A stretch of 64,000 bases of DNA from assembly GCF_001039355.2 (NCBI RefSeq), contig NW_019773703.1, positions 351,555-415,554 on the forward strand, in the 5' to 3' direction. Position 1 is the first letter of the stretch. Each line of letters begins with the position of its first letter. This document shows, one piece after another, positions 24,656-37,300 of this stretch. This DNA comes from Lingula anatina. Lineage: Eukaryota; Brachiopoda; Lingulata; Lingulida; Lingulidae. The notes beneath the pieces are model-generated. The model did not search any database. It was not told where the DNA came from and saw only the letters and a program-made list of their open reading frames with translations. The position numbers were made by a program, and so were the translations under genes.

Positions 24656-26257
24656 ATGAAACTGGAAAACAGCAAATCAGCTGTGTCAACGCATACTGAA
24701 AAGAAGGAATCTCAGGATGAGCAGAATGAAAGTGAGAAAGAGGAAGAGGTTCGAACACCGACTCCTTCCGACACGGACTCCATCTCGCCTGCGCTGACAA
24801 AAGAAGCTCACAATCTTATTAAAAGTGACTATATTATCAGTGAGGTAAATGAGGTGATAGAACCGAAAAAACACACGAAGGTAAAGCCGGTTCGGAAACA
24901 TGCGACGACCGAGGAGCGGGCCTCGTTGTTGCGGAAAGGTTGCAAGGGGTGCCATGACAGGGCTAAGGGTATTATGGACGCTACGCAGCAAACCGTGGAT
25001 TTAAACTCGTTAGATGCAGAAAAAAGAGAGGCACTGGCAATTTTGTTAGGTGATACTTCTTTAACAAACTCAGTTATTTTTTCCGAATCGCCGTGCACTT
25101 TAGATTTTGAGCAGAACGCGGAAGATGACAGCTGTAATAATGAAGCATGTGACAAAAATACAATGGAATCCAACAACGATAAAAATGTGTTGATAAAACT
25201 TGAACCTTTGAAAAAAGATCAAAATTTAAGGAAAGCACAGAATCTGACTATGAAAGTTGCGCAAAGAAGCAATGTACTTCAGAGAAAGGTGTCAAATAAT
25301 CGTCTCCCAAAGCTGGAGGTGGTGAAAGGAAAGGACAAAGATGTAAAAAAGAATGTGAAAAAATCAGTTCATAGTAGGCTAGAACCAGCCAGCATTCCAT
25401 CAAGGCGCCCCATTCTCCCTCGCCTTCTCACGCACCACCAGATGTATCAACTTCATTATCAGGACTCGTGTGACACTTCCACTGATACCAGTGACAACAG
25501 GACGCCAGTGTCACCCCCCACCTCCAGACTCACTTGCTACAAATATAAATCTATCGGCAATCCTGATATCAACTTGTATCGTCGACCGCAGAATCTGTGG
25601 AGTGTTTTAGATTCTCAAACCAAACAAGAAAAAACACGTACGAAAGGAAACAAGATGGATGGAGAATCGATATACGGACACACGTATAAAGAAGACTGTG
25701 GAATACTGAAGAGAAAAATGAGACTTCCAGCTGTTGAAAAAATAGCCAAGCAACGGATCGATGTGCAGGGTGCTAAAGAAAAGAAACTTATTGAACAGCA
25801 AAGAACTCGAATGAAAAGTATACAATCTTTTGCTAGGGATAAAGCATTACTTCCAACTGTTTATCGCGATTTCTTTCAATCCGAACACAGACAAAAAGTA
25901 TACATTAAAGCAATGTACCAAAATGATAAAAAGAGCAAGCGTCGCTCAGAAGACAGAGAAATTAAATGTGCTAAAGTTAAACCCGTGCGGGTTAGAGAGG
26001 ACGCAGAGGAACAGTTGGAAAGATGCCAGTACTGTGACGTGTTAGGGCGGAGATACTGCTCAGACTGCATTGAACAGAAAAACAGGCACTTTGCAAGAGG
26101 GTATGAAAGAAATTTTCTTCCCAACGTCAACGCTGACACCGTTAGTCTCGTGGCACCGAGGTTATCGTATAATCTCACGTACAGGGTGCCGCAAAAATCA
26201 AACCTTTCTTTCAGCCAGTGGCCTCCAAAATACAAGTATATGGAACAATATCTGTAA
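24656..26257 (+). CDS. Unrecognised protein with two cysteine pairs, 533 aa, intronless coding region (cluster gene 3)
   Basis: The ATG at 24656 is preceded by an in-frame TAA nine bases upstream, so the start is fixed if the leader is unspliced. The protein is strongly basic and lysine-rich. A first cysteine pair, GCKGC, is at residues 96-99. A complete CxxC-x7-CxxC motif lies at residues 457-471 (CQYCDVLGRRYCSDC), followed by RHFARGYERNFLPNV. The CDVLG...CxDC...RHF segment matches the 400-aa gene upstream and fits a small zinc-binding knuckle. Before it come long basic helices (residues about 350-440) with KKLIEQQRTRMKSIQSFARD. There is no signal peptide or membrane segment. The N-terminal region is acidic with several SP/TP sites (EVRTPTPSDTDSISPA). 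I do not recognise the family. Confidence 0.75.
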   Translation: MKLENSKSAVSTHTEKKESQDEQNESEKEEEVRTPTPSDTDSISPALTKEAHNLIKSDYIISEVNEVIEPKKHTKVKPVRKHATTEERASLLRKGCKGCHDRAKGIMDATQQTVDLNSLDAEKREALAILLGDTSLTNSVIFSESPCTLDFEQNAEDDSCNNEACDKNTMESNNDKNVLIKLEPLKKDQNLRKAQNLTMKVAQRSNVLQRKVSNNRLPKLEVVKGKDKDVKKNVKKSVHSRLEPASIPSRRPILPRLLTHHQMYQLHYQDSCDTSTDTSDNRTPVSPPTSRLTCYKYKSIGNPDINLYRRPQNLWSVLDSQTKQEKTRTKGNKMDGESIYGHTYKEDCGILKRKMRLPAVEKIAKQRIDVQGAKEKKLIEQQRTRMKSIQSFARDKALLPTVYRDFFQSEHRQKVYIKAMYQNDKKSKRRSEDREIKCAKVKPVRVREDAEEQLERCQYCDVLGRRYCSDCIEQKNRHFARGYERNFLPNVNADTVSLVAPRLSYNLTYRVPQKSNLSFSQWPPKYKYMEQYL

Positions 26258-28326
26258 GCATATTATGGAACATATTTATGGGTTATTATTCTAATCGAGT
26301 ACAAACTCAGTTTACCATGGCTTACATCGGAATCTTTGTATTTTGCTTTATGCGTAAAAGGTCGTAGTTGTTGAATGTGCTTCTACCATCGTTCTTTACT
26401 ATTACTATTATTATTAGTAAATATATTTGTATAAAAAGTAAATATTTGCCTTTTTGGTTTTTCATGTTCCGATTTTAATGTATGAATTGAAATCCAAACA
26501 ATTCTTAAGGATTACAAAAATACAAAGCACAATATGAAACTCTATGACTTACTCAGATCGACATTTGGAAAAGGGGGACAAACGTTTTCAATCACATTTT
26601 TGTAACAAAATTGAAAACCTCTTTTCGAATTCAAATACTTGAAATTAAATGAGGATTTTGAGAGCGAAAAATAAAAAAAGACGCGCTCTCCCTGACCAAC
26701 ATCAAGCCAATTTTGTTCAAAAGCCCATTTCACCAGTCCGCTCCGATTATCTTAAAAGGGGAAAAAGTTTTATTTCAAAATTTATCTTCAAACTTTTTAT
26801 GGTTCCTTTTCGTTTAATAAGTGGAATTTGCATACCTTCTACCAGGGCCAAATATTGCATTTTTCACTAGATATTCACAGATGTCTGTGGCTAATTCTTG
26901 ACAAATTTCCTTACTGTCCAACAAGATTTTTTGCATGGTACTTATGTCATCATTCAGCTGGCCACTAATATACAGTAGTATTTGCCCACTTGATGTAAGT
27001 CTTCTGATGAAACTAATTAGTTCTACGATTTCCCCTCACAGGAGACATCGAAGCCCACCTTCAATCAAATGACCACATAACACAAGAACTTACAAATAGC
27101 TTTTTTTTATTAAAACAAAATCAGAATTGTTCTACCTTTTACACACAAGCCAAGCAAAAACGCACATCGAAACAAAACGTTGCAGACCAATTACTGTGAT
27201 TATAGACATCATTTAGCATACATTTCAATGTCATTGTGAGCAAGTTCTGCAAGTGTTGGATTCCATTAAATATACGTTTTATCAGATTTATGATTGCCGA
27301 TAGTGTTTTTTTCTTTAAGGACTGTATATAAAATTGAAAGAAAATAATGGACGGAAAAAATGCAAGATATGAAGCGACACAGGGATCACTCCAAAGATAT
27401 GTCTTCAGGTGTACAAATATTAATCCAGACATCTAGTTATATCTTATCCAATGCCTGGAATATACTGTTATCTCACTACAAAAAGAAAATATATATTTTG
27501 AAATAATGCTACATCTGGTTCACAAAAACCACATTCCTCTTTCAAAAAATATACCTCAAGAAGAGCATGCAGAACAAATATTGTTAAAAATACTGATTTT
27601 CTGTATTTAAAACTGGTAAATTTTGTTTTCAACACTGTATGTATATCTGAATGGAAATGGTCCCATAAATGTTCATTAAGTACTATAAATATGTAAGTAC
27701 AGATTAAAATAAAAAGTAAATGTATAAATACTACAATATTTCAAAAATAGCATTATTAGTGTAATTTTTAGTATATTATGTCAATATTATCATTTTTAAA
27801 TCAACATCTTACAGTTTAAAAATTCTTTCTAATCTGTACACCTCATCAAGAATTTCCTCATAGACTTAACAATTAAATAATTATGTCAAAAATACATCAC
27901 TGACACTCGTTTGTTTTAGTATGAATCATATCATCTTTCCATATACCTAGCAAGTTTTCAATAATGAACGGATCCTCAAACTAAACGGTTCTCATGCTTT
28001 AACAAGGGAGATACTCTACACCTGTGTTTAAAGAGCAAATATTACATTGGGTACTCTTAAAAATAATCACTGTCACTCTTACTTGACAAATACATAGGCT
28101 TTAAACACCACATATACTGAGATCTTGTACCACCAAATAATTATTAGAGGTTAAATGTGAGATACTTTTGAATGTTGATGTGCTTGAAAGCAGTATTGCC
28201 TTCTGATTACCATCTTCTCAACAACTGCAATGTTCACGATTTCTCTTCATGATTTGATACCAGTATACCCACGTTGCTCTGTCAGTGAAATATCAGCTTT
28301 TTCATGTTACAGCTTCTGGATATGTG
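26258..28326. other. Convergent 3' regions of the 533-aa gene and the CAP-Gly gene
   Basis: No coding exon is seen. The left part is the 3' flank of the 533-aa gene. The right part is the long 3' untranslated region of the CAP-Gly gene on the minus strand, with an AATAAA on that strand near 27104-27110. Several short open frames here have no coding character. Confidence 0.5.
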
Positions 28327-31300
28327 TCAATAACTCCCGTATACCATGATAATCTTGTTAAAAGCTACAAAGACCCCCTTGTTAGGTTTACTGGAATGAA
28401 TACAAGAATACAGATGTAATACCATCATATGTATGCAGACATCTAGAGATAATATCTGTTACTTTTCATATTTTCCTTTTTAGATTATAGAATATAATTT
28501 CATAATAATAACATCAGGATATTTACCCACATCAAAAATCATTAGACTACCTGATACACACAGGTCAACTGTTTAGTATCATTCAAAACTTACCATCTAA
28601 AATACCGTTTATCTTCAAATGTTCCATCATGTTTACCCTCTGGAATGAAAAAAATAATGAAATACTCAAATCTTCTTTTTGGGATAAAAGATAGAGATGA
28701 CAAGTCTTATCACTATGTAATCAGCTGCATCAAATATATCCACATTTATTCAATTCATTCTATAGGCAAAAATCCAACTTTTATCACTTTTTCCAAGACT
28801 ACATGAGGATGTCTCCTAGCCTTTACGAATAGAAGTATTATTGCCCCACTGGTCTTACCTTCATTTTCTAGCTCCACTCCCACGTAAGTGTCATTCCGTC
28901 CTGGTAGGTGTCCAATAAACTTAACCAGACCGCGGCTGATCTTCCCTCCTTGGCGGGAAAACTTGATCACATCTTCCAGACTGATGTCACCAGGACTACG
29001 AGGTGCAAATGGACGTCTGCCCAAAGTACTGGTACCTTCACGCCTGGCAAAAAGATATTTTGTTAAATTTTTTCTCCAATGTAATTGGTTGTTTTCTACT
29101 TCCGATGACAGAAGAATTTCTTTCGATAACATTTGTTAGAATAATTAATTCAATAACAAAACAAATGTCATGGCGGGAACCAGATGAGTTGAAAACTAAT
29201 GTAAATAGTATTTTCTTTCCCAGTATGCTTTTTAAATATGTTACAGCACACAAAAATGTCAAGATAATTTTCAGGTTCACTTTTCAAATACTTAACAATA
29301 TACCTACATGCTTAAAATTTAAACTTTAAGAGCAAATGCTCCAAAGGTATTGGATAAAACTGGTAAACATAGACTTACTTTTGACCAATGAGACCTTTGT
29401 TGTGCTGAGTGACCAGGATTGATGGACTGACTGACCTCAGTCCAGCTGTAGGGGATGTTACCCTGGGGGGAGAGGTGGGGGAGCCACTGCGGTGGGTCTT
29501 ACCTAGGACACATCAATTATGACCTTATTTATAATAATCAAGAATTTGGGGGGAAAACATAAAACATTAAGTTTGAAACTTTTTCACTGACGGTTACATC
29601 CTACATTACTTTTTCTTGTCATGAATGACAGTGGAATTATTGCAGCATATATAACACATGCTTGTTCACATTTTTCTTTCTTTTTTCTAACACTACAAAC
29701 CCTGAAATGCATAATATGCTATTACCAAATATATCTAGCTTCTTATTCAGATGATGAAAATTAGGCAAATACCATGAAACTTACCCCCTACATCAAACGA
29801 CCTAGGCCTACTTCTAGATCCTGTCAATGGCTTGACACCTAACTCTTTATCATAGTCACTCATGATGGAGGAGGCAGAGCTGGTGCTGTCAATGGACTTC
29901 CTTCTGGCAGGCCTGGGCACGTGGCCGTTCATATTCAGACCATGAATTTCGTTAATCAAATCTGTGGTCGACTCAGAAGGTGCAACTTCGTCATCTACAA
30001 ATGCCCCATGGTGCCGTGTACCTAGGAGGGACAGAGACATGGAGAAATGAAATAAGGCAAAGCCATAAAAAACATGTAAAAGACCTTCATGTGTAATGTA
30101 CTGGATATAAAGGGTGCGCTCATTTATACCCAACCAAACTTGCCTAGTAGTTTTCACACATCTATGCCTACTTATGCCACAACTGTGTTAACTCAAATCT
30201 ATAAATAATCTGATAAAGACTAGGAAAATTGTGACAATCTATGTCAATGCAAGTGCTATAGTTTTATTTTAACTATGAAGCACAGTGATTCAATAAAGGA
30301 ACTGCATGATCAAGTCACTGAGTAATTAGTACTAAATAAATACCAATAGTATCACTGCAAGACAGATTAACAAGGAGAGAGAGCAAAATAAAACTAGTCA
30401 GTTCATCATTAAGGCTCTAACACACAAACTTGGTGATTTGTCTCTTTCAACAGGTAGATGTGAATATTAAAGAAAAGTGATGATGCCATGATGTGCTACA
30501 CAGCAAGCAAAGTAATTGTGTTTTGTTCTAATTGTTCATTTCTTCAATCTAAGCGAAGGTAGTTCATTTAACAGATGCAAGAAACACTATTCCCCTATTG
30601 CAAACTACAACTCAACAATTGTAAACTACATTTACAGAACCAGTATGTTTGATTATAAATAATGACTTCTTTTTAAAATGCACACAATAGCCTAATAGCT
30701 GTACTGTATGTGCACAAATTAGTGAGAAGCATCTCAGTTTGAAGCAGTGTCCCATCCACACCTTTTCCTTCCATACTTCTATCATCATAGAACGGAGACG
30801 TTTTGTGAGATGTCAGAGGAGGGTGGTGAGGAGGAGGAGGAGGGAGGTGAGGATGATGGCTCTCCGTGTGCTGAGGAGCCATGAGATATTCCGTGGTGTC
30901 ACTTCTGTCTGACAGTGCAGGACTGGGGACACGTGGCACTGGCACCTCAGGCTCTGAAATATCATAATGGACATGAAGTAAAAGTACCCCAACAGATGCT
31001 GTGTGACGTCAGGCTGTGATAAAGATCTGGGAGCCCCTGGAAAAATCATACTGCCAAGGTAAGTTCCATGGGGTAAAATATATTTGTATCATACTGCCAA
31101 GGTAAGTTCCATGGGGTAAAATATATTTGTATAAGATTAGTAATCTCACATACATGTATGTTTTCTTTCAAACACTTGTTGCTGAAAAAATCAAATGACA
31201 TTGAACCATGACATGGGCAAAAATATAAAGTGTATAAACACGAATACAACTATTTTACAAAACTTCCCAATTTTCTTTGCACATTTACAGTGGCAAAATT

Positions 31301-34300
31301 GACGTCGCTAAGCAAATAAAACAAAGTAAATGTAAACAATATGTAGATAACCATTTATGCACATGAAATATAAATGTATGTACAAATGTATGTGCATGAG
31401 AACAAGATAAGGTGGAATAACATTACTGTTATGTCTAACAGTTGACAGAGAAAAAGTACCAATACTTATTATACAATCTCTTCTTTAAAATGTTGGATTA
31501 ATGTGTAAAGTTACTCAACAATATTTCTGTGAAAATAGTTACTTGGCCAAAGCAAGAAGAATTAAATTTACAGGAATGATCACAGTGCATTCTTCAATGT
31601 TTCAACACTTTCACATGATGTAAAAGACTATAACATAAGAGCTCAAGGAACTGGTGCAGTAAGTTACAGAGGACAAATATGGTGATAAAGAGGACAGTTA
31701 GGGTGTTAAAGAGGATACAAGTAGGATGTTAAAGAAGACAGGTACAGTACAGGCAGGGTGTTAAAGAGGACAGGTAGGGTACAGGCAGGGTGTTAAAGAG
31801 GACAGGTAGGGTACAGGCAGGGTGTTAAAGAGGACAGGTACAGTACAGGCAGTGTGTTAAAGAGGACAGGTAGGGTACAGGCAGGGTGTTAAAGAGGACA
31901 GGTAGGGTACAGACAAGGTGTTAAGAGGACACAAATAGGGTGTTAAAGAGGACAGGTACAGTACAGGTAGGGTATAGGCAGGGTGTTAAAGAGGACACAA
32001 ACAGGGTGTTAAAGAGGACAGGTACAGCACAGATAAGGTGTTAAAGAGAATAGAAGCAGGGAGTGCAAGAGGACAGGTACAGTACAGGTAGGGTACAGGC
32101 AGGGTGTTTAAGAAGACAGAAGGGTATTTGAGGCCAATAAGGGTGCAGGCAGGGTGTTAAAAAGGACATGAGGGGTGCAGGCAAGGTAACAGTTTTACCT
32201 GTATAAGCAGAGTACAAAGAGTGTACTCCATTCACTCTTGGGGGACTCACATAATCTTCAACCAGTTCTAAAATAAAAATCACCAGAATGTCCAGAATGC
32301 ATTCCAAACCATTTAATATGGCTAATGAGTAAGCTTTTTCAACAATCTTTTCAACTTCTAAAGAAATACATCCAGGCCATAAAACCTGCTGACAAAATAG
32401 TTATCTTTGAAGCTTCAAAAGATATGTTATCAAGAATAACTATGTATTACAAACCTTCATATCTGGATCCATATCCTGAAGACTTGTGAGCAGAGCTGTA
32501 CATGCTGCCATGGTAACGCGTGTCTGAGGTGAGATCATAGCGTTTACTATCACTGCGATCACTGTACGGGGACACATGGTCTGCTGCAAATAAAAACTTT
32601 CTATAAAATATACTTCTGATTTGTTGAAAAAAGTTGAAATGCATTTTTTATTGTTTAGTTCTAACATACACACACAAAAGAAGAAACACTAATATCTAAT
32701 ACTTGTACTTGTAAATGCCTTCACTAAATCTTTCTTATACCAAATCAAATTTCTATAACTTTTAAGAATACCTGACGATTTGGGAGGTGAGGGAATTTTA
32801 TATCCTGTCTTGCTTTCATACTGAGCTATTCTTTCCCTCAGTCTCTTGATCTCTGCCACAGCCTCTAGCTTTTCTTGGCGGTACTTTTCTGCTGTCTCTA
32901 TCAGCGCCCTCCTGTCACCTGATGAAATTAACAGATGGTAAACATTACTTCTTTTTTGTCCGACATTATGTTTTTACAGTTAACATGAAGACACATAAAA
33001 TGCAGATGTTGAACTTGAAAGTTTTCTTTACTTCATAGAACTGTAAAATATTGAAAGGTGCTGGATTTGCAAGGTAGATTAAATCATTTTATTCCTACAG
33101 ATAAAACTACAGTATCAAATTTGATTCAGCATGGTCATATTTTGTCAACCCTCACTTACCAATATATATCTACCATTCAAACACACATTACTGGGCAAAT
33201 AAAAAGCCAACCTGAATAGACTAAACAAGTCCACATGGGCACTGGTCAATACTGGTGTTATTGTTGAACCAATTTCACATCTCTGCTGCTCCATGTTAAT
33301 CAATACAAGTAATCAATGCACTAAAACATTCTACATTTTCCCCGTCACACCAGCTTTGAGAGAGAAAGTACTTCAATTTCTATCCAGCTTTTTAATGCTA
33401 AAATTCGATGAAACCTTTCAGCAACAGGTATTTAGTTCGACTTGAAACATTTTCTTGAAATGAATGCCATAAAAACTATATTTAATACCTAGAGGGTCCT
33501 CCTCCTGCAACTGCCCCACATAGCCGTTGTTTTTGCTGTTCTCTCTGGAATGGTATTTTTCTCGTCTCTTTGAGTCCCGTAGCTGGTCTCGCAGGGAAAT
33601 ATTCTCTTCATTCACTTGGTGATTTTGATCTCTCAGCTTACGCATTTCTGTTCTTAGTCTCTGAATTTCTTTTCTTAGCTCTTCCTCGTCTTCCATCAAC
33701 ACAGATTCTGTATTACGCTCATTCAACTGCAAGATCTGTTAAATACAAAAGCATTTTTTTTGCTTCAAGGACTGCAAAAAGATTGATCACTTATTGGACA
33801 TTTAGGAGGGATCAATATTCTTTTTGGTTCAAAGTTCCTAACACACAATAATTCTGACACTACTAATTGTTCTGAACTCAAGAAATCCATGTCTTAATTT
33901 AAACAGGTACAAATGGTTATGTAAGAATAATCTGTTACCTATGTATACATTTTGTCAATAGTTAACCTCAAAAAATATCAGACAAGGCAAAAACCATTAA
34001 TAATTAAGGCAATTTTTCAAAAATTATTCTTCATCAAAACATCAAAACTTCATCAAACATCAAATTAATTTCTACATCCTAAATCTAGCCAAATAGATAT
34101 ACATTGTGTCATATTCCATACATAAATACCTACAAACTGGCATTTTCAGAGTCATTACTGTCACATGGGAATCTATTAGTGTTATTCAGCAAACACTTAC
34201 TCTTCCTTATCTCAATGGCTTCTATACATTGCAGTTTACATGAAGGCTATGAATTTTTAAAATGTCTAGGGCATTACCATTACAGAATATCTGTTAATCA

Positions 34301-37300
34301 CAGTGATTTTAAAGCGTTCACAGTAAGGTCTAACCTGTTCCTGAAGTTTCTGGTTCTCTGCCTGTAATTTCTGCAAGTGTCCTGCAGTGGCTGTCTTAAG
34401 AGTGGCGTTCTCATCCCCCAGGTCCTGCGCCCTCTTCTCCGCCTTGCTCTGCTCAAGGGCTGCCGTCTCATTGGCTTCCTGCAGATCCTGGATCTGGCTC
34501 TCTAGCTCCTCTGAAAATAAAAAAAGTTATCATTATAGGACATAGAATACTCTACATATATGGTAATTATTAAATTTTGAAGTTTAATTTAAGAAAATTC
34601 TCAAAAATAATGTCAAAATGATAGTAAAATTTACAGAAAAACTAGACATGCAACACTGCACTGTCAATGGATGATGTCAATTTCAGAAGTAAATTCAATA
34701 TGTACAAAAGTTAACCTGCCATACAGTAAATATATCTGCAAACCCACCTATTTTCCTCTGCAGTGCATATGGATTGTTTGGACTGTAGTTATCCAAGTGC
34801 CCAGACTCTCCGCTGCCATCCCTGGGTCTGTCCCCTTGACTTTTCTCCAATTCCTGCTTTAATTTCCACACCTCTGTTGCCAAGTTTTCTTTCTCTTTCA
34901 GCAGTTCATCAAATCTCTTCTCCAGCTGTTAAGAATACAAAGGTAATAAAAAAACTTGATTATTTTTTTTACATAAATGAGTGCAAAGTATCTACAGCTA
35001 GCAACCCAGTATATCATAATATCATGACAACAGTAATCTTTGTGGTATCTTTTCTAACACCTCTAACCAATACAGTACACAAACAACGTGGTAAGGTTTT
35101 ATGATAATGTGATGGAACTATATCAAGTTCAAATTGTAACAAAATAGAGGTAACTTTATTCAATGCACTTAGTATCTTTGATTGCATATCACTACTGCTG
35201 TATCTGACGTGAAGTTTTCTTCAGAAACAAGTCATGTTTCTGGCTGCTCTGTGTATTTAGAAGTAAGAAGAGATCCTTAAAAGAGCACATTTCAGTTCAA
35301 CCAAGTAAGCTATAACTGTTTTAAGAGTATGTCTGGTATTCCTCAGCTCTATGACAAGGTCTTGAACTTGTACTAAAAGCTGGAAATGTGGCATTGTAAC
35401 TGAAACAATATAAAACCTGGCACTGGCACAAAAACAGAGCAACTCGGTTTCACTGCCCCATGTATACACATTTTCTAAACCCTGATAATACCAAGGGATC
35501 AAAGAGTCACACTATAATGTGAGGGTGAACTTATCATTGCATATACACTCAAACAGAGGAACAAACCACACAGTAGAAGATAAATATTTTGACAAGTCTT
35601 CTTACATAATGTGAGAACAGATCTGTTGTAAAAGAAACTGTTCAACTGCGAATGTTTACCTTTTAGTGCCTATTATATACCATGTTTATTACAAAATAAC
35701 CAAAAACAATAACATAGTCTTGGAGTCTATAGCACAGTCAGTGGCAGACAGATCTCTAGAATTCTTGTGACCTTTATCGTAATTCCCCAGTAAAGCAGCT
35801 TACACGAAAGATACGTCATAATCTTAATTTAGCAAAAGATTCTAATAATCTTCAAACATTTAACACACATTACTCCTTCACAACATGCAACTACCTGTTA
35901 AGCAATGTGAACTTACCTCATCTGGTGAGTTACGAGGAGAATTTTTACTATCCTTTGACTTGTATTTCTTTGACCGTCGGAACATTTTATTTATCAATGC
36001 CATTTTTCTTATGGCTGCATCAACTTGTTTCAATATCCATCACCTTTATCTCTGACACACTTCTGCACCATCAATTTATCAAGATTGCTTCAACAATCTA
36101 ATATCTCCCCTCTGCAAGATAGGGGCTCAGGCTTGCCCGCCTGGCTGTAATCTGGCATAAGCTTGGTGCAATTTACTTATAAAGCAGTCCCCCGTCTTTA
36201 ATGCTCTCTGTTGCTATACTCATGCTTGACTGCCTGCACGCTACAGCTGTATTACTCAGTAATCAAACACGCCATACAATGTAGAAAATACGCTAAGTTT
36301 ACAATGGTTGAAAGTGAAATACAGGGAGGTGTATTGATCGCGACCCTTGAATGCCTACCTCTAGTATGTAAGATTTGCTTTTCAAGAAATTAACATATGA
36401 ATTTATTTCAGTTTATTTGTTTACAGTGTGTGCTCCTACTGCAGAAATTATTTGCATCTTATCCTTAAATCTAAAGGTGTTTAGGTGAAAGGTGTGTCCT
36501 ATCGTACTTTTTGGGGGTATCCAGGAAAGAATGTCAAACTAATTTTTTTTTCTTTTCAAATTATATTTCAACACTTAATTTGTTTTCATGCTGTATCTTT
36601 GCATCTATTAACATTTTGTCATTGGCAGCAGTATTAATAATATAATTTTATATTTACAATACTTTAAATATAATCTAAATTAGTTTCCTCCTAAAAATTA
36701 CCCTTTGTCATTTAATTCTGAAAATTATTTTGAGAACATCATTTTAATCATGTATCTATACAGGTTCAAACACATCTTTTGTCAGCTTTAAGAAAATGAC
36801 ACTTCACGAAGTATTCCAATTTCTAGTTACATCTGACTACCCTTTCAACAACAGCATATACCATTCTAATTTATCCCACAGGAAATAATCCAATCCACCC
36901 AGCAATCCATCTAAATAAGTAAACCTAATAGCAATTGGTAATAAAGACAAAAGCTTTCTGCTATTCATTAAACATTCATACCTGTCCAAGACCAACCCCA
37001 TTCAACCTTTGTTTCGCCAACCGCAGCATTTCTGCTGGAGATTTCAAATCCCCTGATGCTGGACATTTCTCGTCTCCTGTCTTATAGTCCTGACCACCTT
37101 GTAACTGAGTGCTGTAAAACCCAGTGATGAACAACTCCCATATTGGCAGAACTTCTTCAATTTTCCCAACATTGACTTCACAGTCTTTACACACCAGAGA
37201 GCTGACCACTGTCTCTGGTGTCACCTCTGTGCCCACAATATCCGCAATTCTACTACACAGGCTCTTTCCACCAACAGGTGCCCTTCTGGGAGACCTTGGT

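Noticed and set aside
31680-32190. CRISPR-like array
   Set aside because: Units are contiguous, with no unique spacers, inside an intron of an animal gene; it is a minisatellite.
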